A stretch of 57,295 nt of DNA, from IMG/VR virus record IMGVR_UViG_3300010158_000080, positions 1 to 57,295 of that record. One strand, 5' to 3'. Position numbers and translations under genes: made by a program. The notes under the pieces were generated by a model, which saw only the letters and a program-made list of their open reading frames with translations, was not told where the DNA came from and did not search any database. Shown one piece after another: positions 33,301 to 43,248 of this stretch (positions within the stretch are counted from its first letter, which is position 1; every line of letters starts with the position of its first letter). The stretch is from a virus.

Positions 33301-36300
33301 GAACTCGCCAGCCGGCCCGCCAAGGCTCTTTACGATCTTGAGCGCAACTTTGCCCTCCAAACCGACCTCGCGCAGCCGGTCGAGCATATCGGCATGAGAA
33401 GCAGAAAGTTGTTCGCTACCCGGTTCTGCAATGCTTTGCTTGGCATCACCTTCGGCCTGCGTCTCATCGCTTCGCTTCTCACCAGACAATTCGGTGATGA
33501 CCTGTTGCAGCTGCTCGCGCTTGGCTGCCAATTCATCAGTTTTTGGCCAAGGCTTTGCGACTTCCGCTTGAAGCCCTTCCTGCTCTTGCGCTGCCGCCTC
33601 AACCTTTCGTTGCTCGTATGCTGCCGCCGACCGAAACCGGATTGGGTCCATTTGCTCACGAATTTTATTGATAAGCGCTCGTGCTGTGGACGGCGTAAAG
33701 GCATCTGTCAGCGTATTGTATTGCGCCACCTCGCGCCCTTGAGCATCAAGAACCGAAATAGACGCACTGACTTTGCCGAAACTTTCACCCACATCAATCT
33801 CAGCGGGCATCCCATCAATGCTAACGCCGCTGATCGTAAATTCTTTTTTGCCTTTCGACTCTACCGCCTTTGCCCCAATGGCTTTGGCCAGATCATTGGT
33901 GTCAATAAATTGCTGGTCGCCAAGCGAACCCTCAAAATCTGGCGTTCCCAGCTTGTTTCGGATTGCATTATCCACACCATCGACAGAAGTAATTTTCTCG
34001 CCATCAATGTCGATTGAAAACCGCGCTTTTGGATCATTGGCGCGAAACTTGGCTATAATAGCCTGCGCGGCATCAGTTGCGGCCCGAACATCGTTGTAGG
34101 GCTTGCCATCGACCATAGCCATGCGCTGTGTGGAATTAGCTTGCACTCGCGCTTTTTGCGCCTCCAGCACATCCGCGAACTGGGCGTACATATCGGCGCG
34201 CTGCGGACCATTAGCCATTTGACGCACATTGCTGGCAATCTTGCTGCGCAGCGCGTTGATGCGATTATTGTAAGAGCGTTGTTGCAACTGCATTTTTTTA
34301 ATGTCGCCATCCAACTCGACGCGCTGAATCATTAGCGGATTGCCGGTCGCAAGTGCCGCCATTTCAGCCATGCCGACGCTTTCGGCATCATCAAATTCCA
34401 TAGTGTCCGCACCGTCATATTTACGGATGCCATTGATTGCCTTTAACTTTTTGGCATTCAAGTCCCACATCTTTGCATCTATGCTGCGCTCTGTCACATA
34501 AGCGATCACATCGACGGCAAATTTATCGTCGCCATATTTAGCCAGCAAAGAATTGCCTTGGCGAACAATACGTCCTTCGCGTTGCTCAATGTCAGATGGT
34601 TTCCAAGTCGTGTCGCCGTGGTGGAGCGCAACCAAGCGCTCTTGCACATTCGTACCAGCCCCCATGCGTTGCGTTGACCCAATAAGAACGCGCACTTCAC
34701 CACGGTTTACTTTACCAAACAGATCAGATTTTTGTTTATCGGTATTGGCCTCTTGCACATAAGCGACTTCGCTTTCGGGGATGCCCTGCGCCTTGAGTAG
34801 CTTTTTCAGTTCATCATAAGCATTCCACCCGCCGGCCTGCGCAACCCGCATTGCTTCAATTTCGTTCGGGTTGAATTTTTCCAAACCATCAAGAGCTTTA
34901 GCTTTTGCGTCCTCGTCGCCCTTGCTGACCGCGTCCATGAGCTTGCCATAGGCCGCATCATAGGCCGCAATTATTTTGTCATCGCCTTTCGATTTAGGGA
35001 CAGATCGGTCCAGAAAAATAATCTGGGTGCCTTTATCTGAGTTCCATTTCTTATATGTGGCTGCAACGCGGTCTGCAATTGTCGCCAGTTTGCTGCGCTC
35101 GTCCCCGACATCTATGGTTGGATCAACAGCGCGAGGATCGAGCGAGACTTTGCGCGCACGGTCCATAAGCTTCAACCGAGCAATGTTTCGAGCTTTGGGG
35201 TCCTTTTCAAATGGCAGCTCTTCGAACCCACGCACGACCTCTTCCAGAATGCGTTGCGTGGTCGGAGAAGGTGGAACAACCGCAACTTCACGGTCACGGC
35301 CATTGGCGCGTTGCGAATTGGTATCAGGCAATGGATATTTTTTGCCGGGGTTATCTTCGGCATAAGCTGCTTTAATGTCGTCATTCGTAACGGCATCAGC
35401 CACCGAGTACCACAAATCCATCAATGGGCGCATATTTGCCCAGTTGCGGCCAAGTCGATTGACCTCTTTGACGCCACCCGCCTCTGTTGGCTCCCACTCG
35501 GTTCCGGCGCTGACAAACATAGAGCGCCATGCGTCAAAATTCTCCAACCCCATTTCTTTCAATTCCTGCGGCACAAGGTTGCGCATAAGCAGGTACATTT
35601 CAGAAACAGAATTGCTAATTGGGGTGCCGGTCAGGAAAGCGATGGACGTATTGTGCCGTTCGCGGATTGCCCTCATTTTCAAGTGAAGGTCCATAGCCTT
35701 CTGCGAACCAGTCTTATTGCCCATCCCGCGAATATCTTGCAGGCGTGAGGAATAGGCGAGGTTCTTAAATTCGTGCGCCTCGTCTATTGTGAGGTCGTCA
35801 ATTCCCATTTGCTCAAACGATAGCAGGCGGTCGCGGTTGCCGCCACGTAAACGCGCCAACCGTTCCTCCAGCTTTTTAACCAGCCGTTCAGCCTCGGCCA
35901 CACCGAAAGGTTTGCGAAAACCAGACTGGCCAGCTTCTGCCGCAGCTTTTTCTGCTTCTATGACAGCAGCATGTGCCGATTGCAGTTCATCTTGGATGTA
36001 CCGTTCTTCGGTTGCCCGGTCGAGGTCAATAAAATTGAATGAGCTATGCCCAATAATCGCCATGTCAAAATCACTGGCTGCAATCCGGGCAAACAATCGC
36101 CGTCGGTTAGCGCGCTCAAAATCAGCTTTGCCCGCTGCCATAATCTTTGCGCCGGGGTAAAGCTTGATCGCGTCTTTTGCCCATTGCTCGACTAGATGAT
36201 TTGGCACCACTACAAGCGGCTTATTCGACATGCCCATGCGCCGCCGCTCCATAATGCGCGCAATGGCTGTAAAGGTTTTGCCAGCTCCCACAACATGGTC

Positions 36301-39300
36301 ATACAGCACGGCTGGATCAGTAATCCCGCGCCAGATGCCGTTCATCTGGTGCCGGCGCATTTTGATTACGGCGTCAGGAACTTTGCCAAAAAGCTGCAGG
36401 TGTGAACCATCTCTCTGGCGCAGCAATCGGCTGTTGAATTTTTCATTGAATATATTGACCAACCGATCCCGGCGCTCGTCATTGTTGAATGCCCAATCCT
36501 GAAATTCGCTGGCCAGTTCCTCGCCTTTTTGCTCACTCTCGGCGGTGCCAACCTCATCGACATGCGTTTTCTTGTTTTCGTCTTTGAATGTTACCTTCAA
36601 ACCCTTCGAGTTAAGAATTTTGTCAACAATGGCATCAGCATTGTGAGCATTGGCTGACGTTTCCCACTCAGCAGCAGGCTTGCCGTCGGTGTAAACGGTA
36701 AAAGCGTTGGTCAATTCCGAATAGCTGACATGGGCGTTATGGTAGCCAAGGTGTTTTAGAAAATCAGCATAAACGTCTGGCGGAATCCAATTGCTGCCCA
36801 AAATCGGCGTAATTCGATCGGGCGTCAAATCTTCTGGAATAATGCTCTCAAGCGCTTTGGCATTGGCATCGAGGCCGGCGGCGCGGGCCATGTTGAGTTT
36901 GCGCTTGACCAAGCCAGACAGGTAAAGATCACGCGGCTCCCAGCGTTTTGTCTCTGGGTCATAAAATGCCCTCGGCGTCTCACCTTCGGACAAAGCACGC
37001 TCGGCCCCCGGAACATCGGTCCCTAGCAGTTTGGCAATACGCTCAATGTCAATTCGACCAGACTCAGATAAGGCAATTGAAATCGCATCATTGGCATTTT
37101 CAGCATGTTCCGCAAATTTTGGCGGCGTTGTCACGCGCCGGCTCATAATGTCCGACTTGACCCATTTTCCATCAACATATTTTTCAGTTGCCAAAGGCAG
37201 TCCACCATCTGGCATTACATCGGCAAGGTTTGCTATTTTTCGGTCATTAAGCGCGCCATGTTTGGCTACAAAAGCATCATACTTAGCATTGAGCAAATTT
37301 CGACCAGCGGCAATTTGCGCATCAGTAGCACCGGATGATTCCAAAACAATTTGATTTTTGATGGCATCCCGCACCGGCAAAAGGTCACGCACAATCGCTA
37401 CACGGTCTTTGCCCCAGCGATCTTTGGGCGGAATTTCGTTTTCATTTTGGTAAGTGACAAGTTCTTTTTGGTTTCGGTTAGTGACCTTTCCACCTTCCTT
37501 GACCACTTTAAGCGGTTTTCCATCCTCGCCCAAAGTGTTGGTTGCGCGCTGCCACTTGCCATCAATCGTGTAATTATAGTCGGCGGGGAATGGGGTGTTT
37601 TCGGTCAAGGGAATCTCGCGCATAAGCGCTTTGCCCATTTCACCTGCATCAAAATCGACCACCATGTTGAGCTTATTATCAAGGTCGATTGCAATTGCGC
37701 CGGGTTCAGCGCGCATGGCTGAAAGGCGCATAGCGTCAGCCATGACCTGATAATGCCGCAAAGTTTTTTTGGCGATTCCATTAACGGGTGCAATTTCCGG
37801 CAATCTGGAAACCGCTTGGTCGAGCAAGCTTTCAAACTGCGAAGGGTCAGCCAGCGTCACATTCAGATCGGCGCGAGCGTTCATAGTGCCCGTCGCGTTA
37901 ATGTCGCCCACAACCATATAAGGGCGGCTTACAAAAAACGGGTTAGCATTGATTCGCTCACCAGAACCGGCGGGATCGTCAATGGTACTGGAAGGCACCC
38001 ACTCGTTCATAGTTTGCAACGCTCGGTCAATTTCATAGGGCGCAGGCTGTCCATGACCCTTTGGGTATTCGCCGCCCTCCATAACTTTGATCGAAGCATC
38101 GGCTACGGCTTGTTCATCTTCCGTCAGCTTTTTGAAAAATAGCATGTCGGTCACAACGGACGTTCGCGCATTTTCCTTGAATGCGGTGTCAGGCAGACGA
38201 ATGCCACCGATAAATCTACCGCGCCGCGCCATTTCTTTGCGGGCGCTTGGGTCGAGCGCATCCATGAGATTATGGCTTACCACCATTGCCATAGTCCCGC
38301 CCGGTGCCAGCGCATCAAGCGACCCAAGGAAAAACTGATTGTGGATCGACTTGCCATTAAGCGCGCTGTTGTGCGGAAAATAAAGGCTTTCCCGGCCAAA
38401 GGGTGGGTTGCCAATTGCAAGAGCAAATTGATTTTTGGGCAGCGGAAGCTGTTGGAAACCCGAATGAACAACATCGGCATTTGGGTAAAGCTTTTTGGCA
38501 ATGCGGGCGGTCAGGCCATCATACTCGACTCCAAAGGTCCGGCTGCCACCGCGCAAATTTTCAGGCATCAAGCCAAGAAAATTGCCAGTTCCCATAGATG
38601 GCTCAAGGATCGCCCCTTCGCGGAAGCCAAGCTTTTGAGCAGCTTTCCACATGGCATCGACAACGGTTTTGCTGGTATAGTGCGCAGCGGTCGTAGAATT
38701 ACGCGCAGCTTTCAATTCGTCAGGCGTCAACAATTCCTCAATCTCAGAAACGCGCTTCTCCCAGCCTTTGGCAACACCTTCGCCCTCTTTGGCCCCAGCC
38801 ACACGAAAAGCGTTTTTCAAGCCACCCCAGCCGACATAGCGCGCAAGCTGGCGCTGTTCCTCTGGGCTTGCCCGACGGTTTTCGGTTTCCAGCCGCTTGA
38901 GCGTCTTGATCGCGTCGAGATTGTCTTGAAATTTAACACCCTCGGTGCCTTCGCCCAGTTTCACATCATCGCTGATCGTAAAATCCGAAGCGGGCACATT
39001 GATTGGTGTCGAGTTCTCAATCACCTTGTTGGCAGCGATGACTTCTTCGCCGGGAGTTTCCGCGACAGGCTCACCTTTTACTCGCGGTTGATTCTTTCTT
39101 CCACCTCTGGCTCCGGTGGCAGGTTTATCAGTTGCGGAAGAACGAACTCCTCCGCGTCCTCCCTCGACAATCCCTGTCGCATCATTTGCGCTACTTGGTT
39201 CGCTGCTGTCCGGCTGGCCAATTGCGCCTGTCGGTTCAGTTCCCCCGTTTGCTTGAGGCTCTGGTACATTTTCGGACACCATTGTTTCCAATGGTCCAGT

Positions 39301-42300
39301 GCTTGGCGGGTATATTGCATCCCCAGCATTGTCTGTCTCCTTAGGGACATTATGCGCTTGTTCGGCTTCTTGCGCAAAATCTTTTAACGCTGCCGCCATG
39401 ACCTCCGGGCTATCCATGTCGGCGGTTGGCAAACCACGATCAACCAACTCATGCCTTGCACCATCATACCAATGGCGAAGGAAGGGGCGCAGTTTTTCAA
39501 ACGATTCCCCAAGATCGCCAATCATCGCCCGCGCAAAATCTGCAAACTTACGAGCGCCAGCCTCAATATGGAAAGCCGCCAGCTCGGAACCCAGCAACAG
39601 CGTTTCAGGGTCGATCCCCGCGTTAAGACGGTTCATGCGCTCCTTGAGCAACCGGCGCACCTCGGCAGCGCGATCAATGCTCACGCCCTTGTTTTGCGAT
39701 CCCCATGTAGGTTTGCGCGCAGCGGCTTCCTCTGCCGTTAAAAATTGGTCGCTGCGTTTGGAAGTATCTACGCTGGCGACATAGCCTTGATCCCTTGTCG
39801 GGACTAAGCTAACCGTTTCTTCATGGCGAATGCCATTGCGGGAATAAGAGCGAACGCCATTAGCATCTTCAAAAACATCATGGCCCTCTAGGTTTTTGCC
39901 TATGGGTTTTGCTTTTGAGGTGGCCGCTGCTTCGGGTGTAGGTTTGGCGGCATCAGGCAATGGCTTGGCTAAGTTGGCTTGATCCCATCCACGATACCAC
40001 GCCTCCCCAACAGCGGAACCCATATCATGCAAATAGCTGGGCAGCCGGCGTTCTTCACCACGCGCAAAAGCCTCAGCACCATCAGCCTTAGCTCGTTCTG
40101 GTCGATCAGCATTTTTTAAGAAAAGATAATTGCTGGCTCGAACGTCATCGGGAGAAATGCCTTCATGCGCAGCCATCTGTTCATCTGTGGCTTGACGCGG
40201 ATTTATGCCTTCAAGGGCAATCCGGGCATAATCGAGCAATTCTTTTTTGACTGGGAAACCTTGGCCCAGATCATTGGCCAAATTCCATTTTGGCACTGGC
40301 CCCCGGCTGTTGTTCACAAGGCGATCAAAACCATCGTTAATGCGCGCATCAATCCATTCACGTGCGCTCATCTCATTACCAGAACTGTCACGGACTCGCA
40401 TATTTTCAGCAGTCGAAATTGCAAATTTGCGATTGCGTTCAGCAATTCCGCGTTCAATTTCTGCTTCATGGTCAGCCGCAGCTTTGGCCACTTCGTCTTT
40501 AGTAATCCCAGCCCATTCACGCAAAACTTCACGTGTCGTAGCAAGGCCGCTAGGAAGCTTGATGCCAGTTGCCTCGGTAAAAATCAGCCGCGACTTTTTG
40601 TTGTCTGGACGCAGCATATCACGCAGCGCCCAAAAATCTTTATTGCGAATGTAATCCACAAATTTATGATCGGAAGGCAAAACATCCCGGCCAAGCAATT
40701 CGGCGCGGCGGCGCGCAAGTGCATCATAATCAATGGCTGGTTGCGCAGCCTCGGCGGCACCGGCAGCCACAGGCGCAGCTTTTTCTTTTGCTGCCAAGTC
40801 CATCATACGCTCGACATCGGCGTCGTCATGCAACTGGCCGGTGGCGTTTATGTCCTTGAGCGCGGCAAGTTCGGCTTGCTCATGGGGCGCAAGAGCGGGC
40901 TGTTCGGTATGCGCAACAACATCAGCCGCCCCCGCTGGGGGAGGTGTGGCCGGCTTGTTCAGTACATCACGGATTAAATCTTCATGCTTGGCCGAATACA
41001 GAAGCGCGCCGTCTTTGCCCGGTGATACCTTGGCATTGTCAGGTAGCGCGTCCTTGATCGCGGCAATCTGCTCTGGCGTTGCGCCAGTTAGGGTTACGCC
41101 TTTTCCGCTTGCTGTGCGCTCCAGCTTCGCCGCATTCAGTTCAGGTGATGCAGCCGCAGCAGCCTCTCGCGCTCCCGCACCACGACCTTCTGGATTCGCA
41201 ACGCGTTCTCCAGCCGCATCTTGTGCGCCGGATCGAACGTCCCTTTCGTCAGATACCTTTCCAGCGCTGCTACCCTCGCTTTGCTTTCCTCCAGAGAGTA
41301 CCTCAAGGTGGCCATTGAGGGCGACGATGTCGTTGGGGGAGAGGAGTTGTTCAGCTTGGGCCTCATGTTCGTTGGTTGCAGCATGGCTTGGCGCTCCAGT
41401 ATCGGCCTCTTGTTCGATCACATCGGCCAGTAGGGTGTCATGTGGCGCATCTGGGGCATGATCTACCCCAGCCTCCGCAGCGCGCACCTGCAGCGCCTCA
41501 GAGGCCACGGGGCGGTTGTCGTCGCGGTATTTCTCGATTGCATCCGTTGGCGGCATCTCAAACGGGGTTTTGGCCGGCTTACTCGGTTTTTTTGCCTGTT
41601 TCATGTTGGCAAAATCAGGCTCACCGGCATTAGTTTCATTCAATGGATCTGGTTTGGCTGCACGTTTTCTGATTGCATCAGCCGCCATACTTGTAGCTTT
41701 TTTACCAAGGGCAATGCCACCATGCAAAAGTTCGCCGCCGGCAGCCATAATTAGCGCCTGCTTACCAACATCATGAAAAAGTGGTCGATTAGGGTCATAT
41801 TGCTGGGCGACCGCATTATCACCTAAAGTCATAGCGCCACCGATAGCGGCGTTTCCACCTATGCGAGAGGCCGCATTCACGCCAACTCTAGCCAACCCTT
41901 TTTCAGCAATTTGCATACCAGCCTTGCCAAGGCTTTTACCAATGATCCCGCCAACAATCTTTTCGCCCGGAATCAACATAGCCGCGCCGGAAACAACCGC
42001 ACCTTCCGACGCTATAATTTGAGCTTTTTCTATTTCTTTGGCACTTGGTTGCCTTTTGGGTGCTGCTTCTGCCACTTTGGTTGCGAATGCTAGAGCCGCC
42101 TCATCTGACATGCCTTGGTTTTTACCTTTGTGAAAAGTATCCCAATATGCCTGTTCGTTGGGGGCTTGCATTTGCGCCTGAATGGCAGCTTCATAATGAG
42201 CATCATAGCTATCACCCGCTGCGACTTTTGCACCTATTATTGGATTTATGAGCAAAGGCACGGAGCCAATTGCGCCGTGCATAATTTCTTGCCCAAGGGT

Positions 42301-43248
42301 AGGGTTTTTTAATGCCGTCTCTTTTGCTTTGTTTTTCAAATTCTCCGCAAGAAGGGTGTAGCCTTCTGATAGGGCTGGTGTACCAGTTAGCGAATCTATA
42401 ACCGTACCGACAACTTGAGACGCACCAGCGCCAGCTTGGTAAAGGGCCGACCCCAATTCAGTCCCATAATCGCCCAAAGTTCCCCACCAGCCCTTTGGCT
42501 TGGCCGGAGCGGCAGCGGCGGGCGCGAATTGCGCCCAAGGATCAGATGATGATTTGGGGGCATCTTTGGCGGGCGCGAATTGCGACCAGTCATCATCGAC
42601 TTTCCCACCATGCGCAGCAGCCCAAGCATTTGCGGCTGCCATGCGCTTGCCTCGGGCTAGACCTTTCGAGCGCTCAAAATGCTGGTCAATTGCGACGGCA
42701 GCGGCGGCAGGTGTTGGCGCGTTCAAAATTGCAGCGCGTTTTGCCGCCGGCAAACGGTCGATCTCATATTTTGTAAACAACGCGACCTGCATCGGTGTGG
42801 CTTGCGACACATCAATACCCATCATTTTTTGAAATTCAGCGGCGCGATCTGGGTGCCACTGGAACACACCACGCGCAGCACCGCCATCGCCTTTTGCATG
42901 TGGATCAAAACCGCTTTCCGCAAAGCCGTTACCCATCAGGCCAGCAATGACGTTACCCGAAAACCCGACATCCTGAAAAGCATTGGCATATTTGGGCGCA
43001 GCGGCGCTGTAGTCTATCTTGCCTGCAAACGACGGGGCAAAGCCTTGTGCGCCACCCGAAGGCTGTTCTCCACGCCCCCAATCGCCTGTCGCGGCTTGGT
43101 AAAACGGGTTGTCTTTAGGATCGCCTTGCCCTTTGAGCGGGGTTCCAGTGCCAACGCCAGTCGGGATCGGCGGCGGGGTCCATTCCGTTGCGTCATCAAT
43201 AGGAATATCCCCGCTATCAGCGGATACGAATTGATCCCAATCGCTCAT
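30325..43248 (-). CDS. Giant 4,307-residue ejected polyvalent protein (lysozyme, DNA methylase, SNF2 helicase, zincin)
   Basis: One uninterrupted frame of 12.9 kb. Domains in order: a tail-lysozyme domain (about 78-212, catalytic Glu111 in GFAESGF); hydrophobic and helical region 255-520; polyvalent-protein linker domains (about 850-1,270, including HIEAGARKFADFARAM); an N6-adenine methylase (motif I EPSMGTGNF at about 1,549, NPPFG at Asn1614); an SNF2-type helicase (GAGKT Lys2324, DEAH Asp2489, TGTPISN, motif VI QREGRIVRQGN at 2889); a zincin HEVVH at 3336-3340; and a C-terminal region with membrane-like segments near 4,035-4,065. This matches DarB-like antirestriction proteins carried in virions. 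W-x-QF repeats lie at 4, 220 and 239. It should be packaged and injected, opening the cell wall then protecting incoming DNA. Confidence 0.92.
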   Translation of the reverse strand: MSDWDQFVSADSGDIPIDDATEWTPPPIPTGVGTGTPLKGQGDPKDNPFYQAATGDWGRGEQPSGGAQGFAPSFAGKIDYSAAAPKYANAFQDVGFSGNVIAGLMGNGFAESGFDPHAKGDGGAARGVFQWHPDRAAEFQKMMGIDVSQATPMQVALFTKYEIDRLPAAKRAAILNAPTPAAAAVAIDQHFERSKGLARGKRMAAANAWAAAHGGKVDDDWSQFAPAKDAPKSSSDPWAQFAPAAAAPAKPKGWWGTLGDYGTELGSALYQAGAGASQVVGTVIDSLTGTPALSEGYTLLAENLKNKAKETALKNPTLGQEIMHGAIGSVPLLINPIIGAKVAAGDSYDAHYEAAIQAQMQAPNEQAYWDTFHKGKNQGMSDEAALAFATKVAEAAPKRQPSAKEIEKAQIIASEGAVVSGAAMLIPGEKIVGGIIGKSLGKAGMQIAEKGLARVGVNAASRIGGNAAIGGAMTLGDNAVAQQYDPNRPLFHDVGKQALIMAAGGELLHGGIALGKKATSMAADAIRKRAAKPDPLNETNAGEPDFANMKQAKKPSKPAKTPFEMPPTDAIEKYRDDNRPVASEALQVRAAEAGVDHAPDAPHDTLLADVIEQEADTGAPSHAATNEHEAQAEQLLSPNDIVALNGHLEVLSGGKQSEGSSAGKVSDERDVRSGAQDAAGERVANPEGRGAGAREAAAAASPELNAAKLERTASGKGVTLTGATPEQIAAIKDALPDNAKVSPGKDGALLYSAKHEDLIRDVLNKPATPPPAGAADVVAHTEQPALAPHEQAELAALKDINATGQLHDDADVERMMDLAAKEKAAPVAAGAAEAAQPAIDYDALARRRAELLGRDVLPSDHKFVDYIRNKDFWALRDMLRPDNKKSRLIFTEATGIKLPSGLATTREVLREWAGITKDEVAKAAADHEAEIERGIAERNRKFAISTAENMRVRDSSGNEMSAREWIDARINDGFDRLVNNSRGPVPKWNLANDLGQGFPVKKELLDYARIALEGINPRQATDEQMAAHEGISPDDVRASNYLFLKNADRPERAKADGAEAFARGEERRLPSYLHDMGSAVGEAWYRGWDQANLAKPLPDAAKPTPEAAATSKAKPIGKNLEGHDVFEDANGVRSYSRNGIRHEETVSLVPTRDQGYVASVDTSKRSDQFLTAEEAAARKPTWGSQNKGVSIDRAAEVRRLLKERMNRLNAGIDPETLLLGSELAAFHIEAGARKFADFARAMIGDLGESFEKLRPFLRHWYDGARHELVDRGLPTADMDSPEVMAAALKDFAQEAEQAHNVPKETDNAGDAIYPPSTGPLETMVSENVPEPQANGGTEPTGAIGQPDSSEPSSANDATGIVEGGRGGVRSSATDKPATGARGGRKNQPRVKGEPVAETPGEEVIAANKVIENSTPINVPASDFTISDDVKLGEGTEGVKFQDNLDAIKTLKRLETENRRASPEEQRQLARYVGWGGLKNAFRVAGAKEGEGVAKGWEKRVSEIEELLTPDELKAARNSTTAAHYTSKTVVDAMWKAAQKLGFREGAILEPSMGTGNFLGLMPENLRGGSRTFGVEYDGLTARIAKKLYPNADVVHSGFQQLPLPKNQFALAIGNPPFGRESLYFPHNSALNGKSIHNQFFLGSLDALAPGGTMAMVVSHNLMDALDPSARKEMARRGRFIGGIRLPDTAFKENARTSVVTDMLFFKKLTEDEQAVADASIKVMEGGEYPKGHGQPAPYEIDRALQTMNEWVPSSTIDDPAGSGERINANPFFVSRPYMVVGDINATGTMNARADLNVTLADPSQFESLLDQAVSRLPEIAPVNGIAKKTLRHYQVMADAMRLSAMRAEPGAIAIDLDNKLNMVVDFDAGEMGKALMREIPLTENTPFPADYNYTIDGKWQRATNTLGEDGKPLKVVKEGGKVTNRNQKELVTYQNENEIPPKDRWGKDRVAIVRDLLPVRDAIKNQIVLESSGATDAQIAAGRNLLNAKYDAFVAKHGALNDRKIANLADVMPDGGLPLATEKYVDGKWVKSDIMSRRVTTPPKFAEHAENANDAISIALSESGRIDIERIAKLLGTDVPGAERALSEGETPRAFYDPETKRWEPRDLYLSGLVKRKLNMARAAGLDANAKALESIIPEDLTPDRITPILGSNWIPPDVYADFLKHLGYHNAHVSYSELTNAFTVYTDGKPAAEWETSANAHNADAIVDKILNSKGLKVTFKDENKKTHVDEVGTAESEQKGEELASEFQDWAFNNDERRDRLVNIFNEKFNSRLLRQRDGSHLQLFGKVPDAVIKMRRHQMNGIWRGITDPAVLYDHVVGAGKTFTAIARIMERRRMGMSNKPLVVVPNHLVEQWAKDAIKLYPGAKIMAAGKADFERANRRRLFARIAASDFDMAIIGHSSFNFIDLDRATEERYIQDELQSAHAAVIEAEKAAAEAGQSGFRKPFGVAEAERLVKKLEERLARLRGGNRDRLLSFEQMGIDDLTIDEAHEFKNLAYSSRLQDIRGMGNKTGSQKAMDLHLKMRAIRERHNTSIAFLTGTPISNSVSEMYLLMRNLVPQELKEMGLENFDAWRSMFVSAGTEWEPTEAGGVKEVNRLGRNWANMRPLMDLWYSVADAVTNDDIKAAYAEDNPGKKYPLPDTNSQRANGRDREVAVVPPSPTTQRILEEVVRGFEELPFEKDPKARNIARLKLMDRARKVSLDPRAVDPTIDVGDERSKLATIADRVAATYKKWNSDKGTQIIFLDRSVPKSKGDDKIIAAYDAAYGKLMDAVSKGDEDAKAKALDGLEKFNPNEIEAMRVAQAGGWNAYDELKKLLKAQGIPESEVAYVQEANTDKQKSDLFGKVNRGEVRVLIGSTQRMGAGTNVQERLVALHHGDTTWKPSDIEQREGRIVRQGNSLLAKYGDDKFAVDVIAYVTERSIDAKMWDLNAKKLKAINGIRKYDGADTMEFDDAESVGMAEMAALATGNPLMIQRVELDGDIKKMQLQQRSYNNRINALRSKIASNVRQMANGPQRADMYAQFADVLEAQKARVQANSTQRMAMVDGKPYNDVRAATDAAQAIIAKFRANDPKARFSIDIDGEKITSVDGVDNAIRNKLGTPDFEGSLGDQQFIDTNDLAKAIGAKAVESKGKKEFTISGVSIDGMPAEIDVGESFGKVSASISVLDAQGREVAQYNTLTDAFTPSTARALINKIREQMDPIRFRSAAAYEQRKVEAAAQEQEGLQAEVAKPWPKTDELAAKREQLQQVITELSGEKRSDETQAEGDAKQSIAEPGSEQLSASHADMLDRLREVGLEGKVALKIVKSLGGPAGEFHRNVITIAMDGPSAMHALNHEVVHAMRGAFTDAEWRALSRVATGDARLMASIKKRYFELSGEDQVEEAVSDLFARFATGERQPAGLLLKAWERIKAIFEAIGNALRGNGFRTAKDVMRAMSSGEIASRMNDMTEAGALDASFARQSRVERDDKEAPRTGPGGIITNILGRGVDNVGHKLAEAARKALPDPVQTALHEVRMGLDPIAEGSDRAQGVAKDFANAKRLAAYQWGKLDEWLVKNFDAESRRRMWEAADEQGVILRRGDQPGPNEGLNRLTDKERDTVLELQRRADASFKAAQDLGMVTGEGLESYVPRMIIEMTASGPKVISKTTSKQERRGGKISTTTGQLRQRKYETVEETEAAARAAFGNGVEVVRDIRTLGVATQRLDQAIAGRTLVENIKTMSKDTGDVLVEEGSTSNPQSFFTMPDEPALQTWGVKFVEDAETGKVVPALDQNGDMMPLWISKEFEGPLKAVLTGPSSGIVRAIMDIKAKQMSIIMYNPVMHNAVIWGKAIPADPLGVLLLYRYFAGNKVRNDPAQMSQAIKDGMDPIGGRYFNQDIAGIASAEGQGIKAGQSWTSQILGKGVDLFSPTAGEATRRAIDKFGDVWHNTLLWDRIADLQAGLYAHLREKGIKAGLDPVTAGREAAHFANRYAGALPMEAMSQMARTTANLLLFSRSFTLGNMAAAKDVIGGLPSDVKAQILRDAGPLMLDKAQGRTRLKAASMLLIESAFSTVSLVLAAHLAAWLAGQIYQAPSDNEKGKEGRFLIRYDENGTAIYGRLPTGKVNEDQIGWVTQPRDIMLRKLSFLGKLMYEVAANDRGFGHKIIGPDDKGIYGYGAVIGRLGYDVIIGTLPMSQYDAVNDYFHGTGDKKSAALAAMLPLAGITISPGAPGGPGMADIYNAKESQRFRFDEAKAEIGKMIKRGDVAGARQKMNELKVAPSLQSYIIRTTLNPSFRMNGKQVRDFMRIATPEQVEKFRADQAAMAKRKAQQ

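Noticed and set aside
38272-39387. Plus-strand frame of 371 codons opposite the methylase domain
   Set aside because: Antisense shadow, no recognisable domain.
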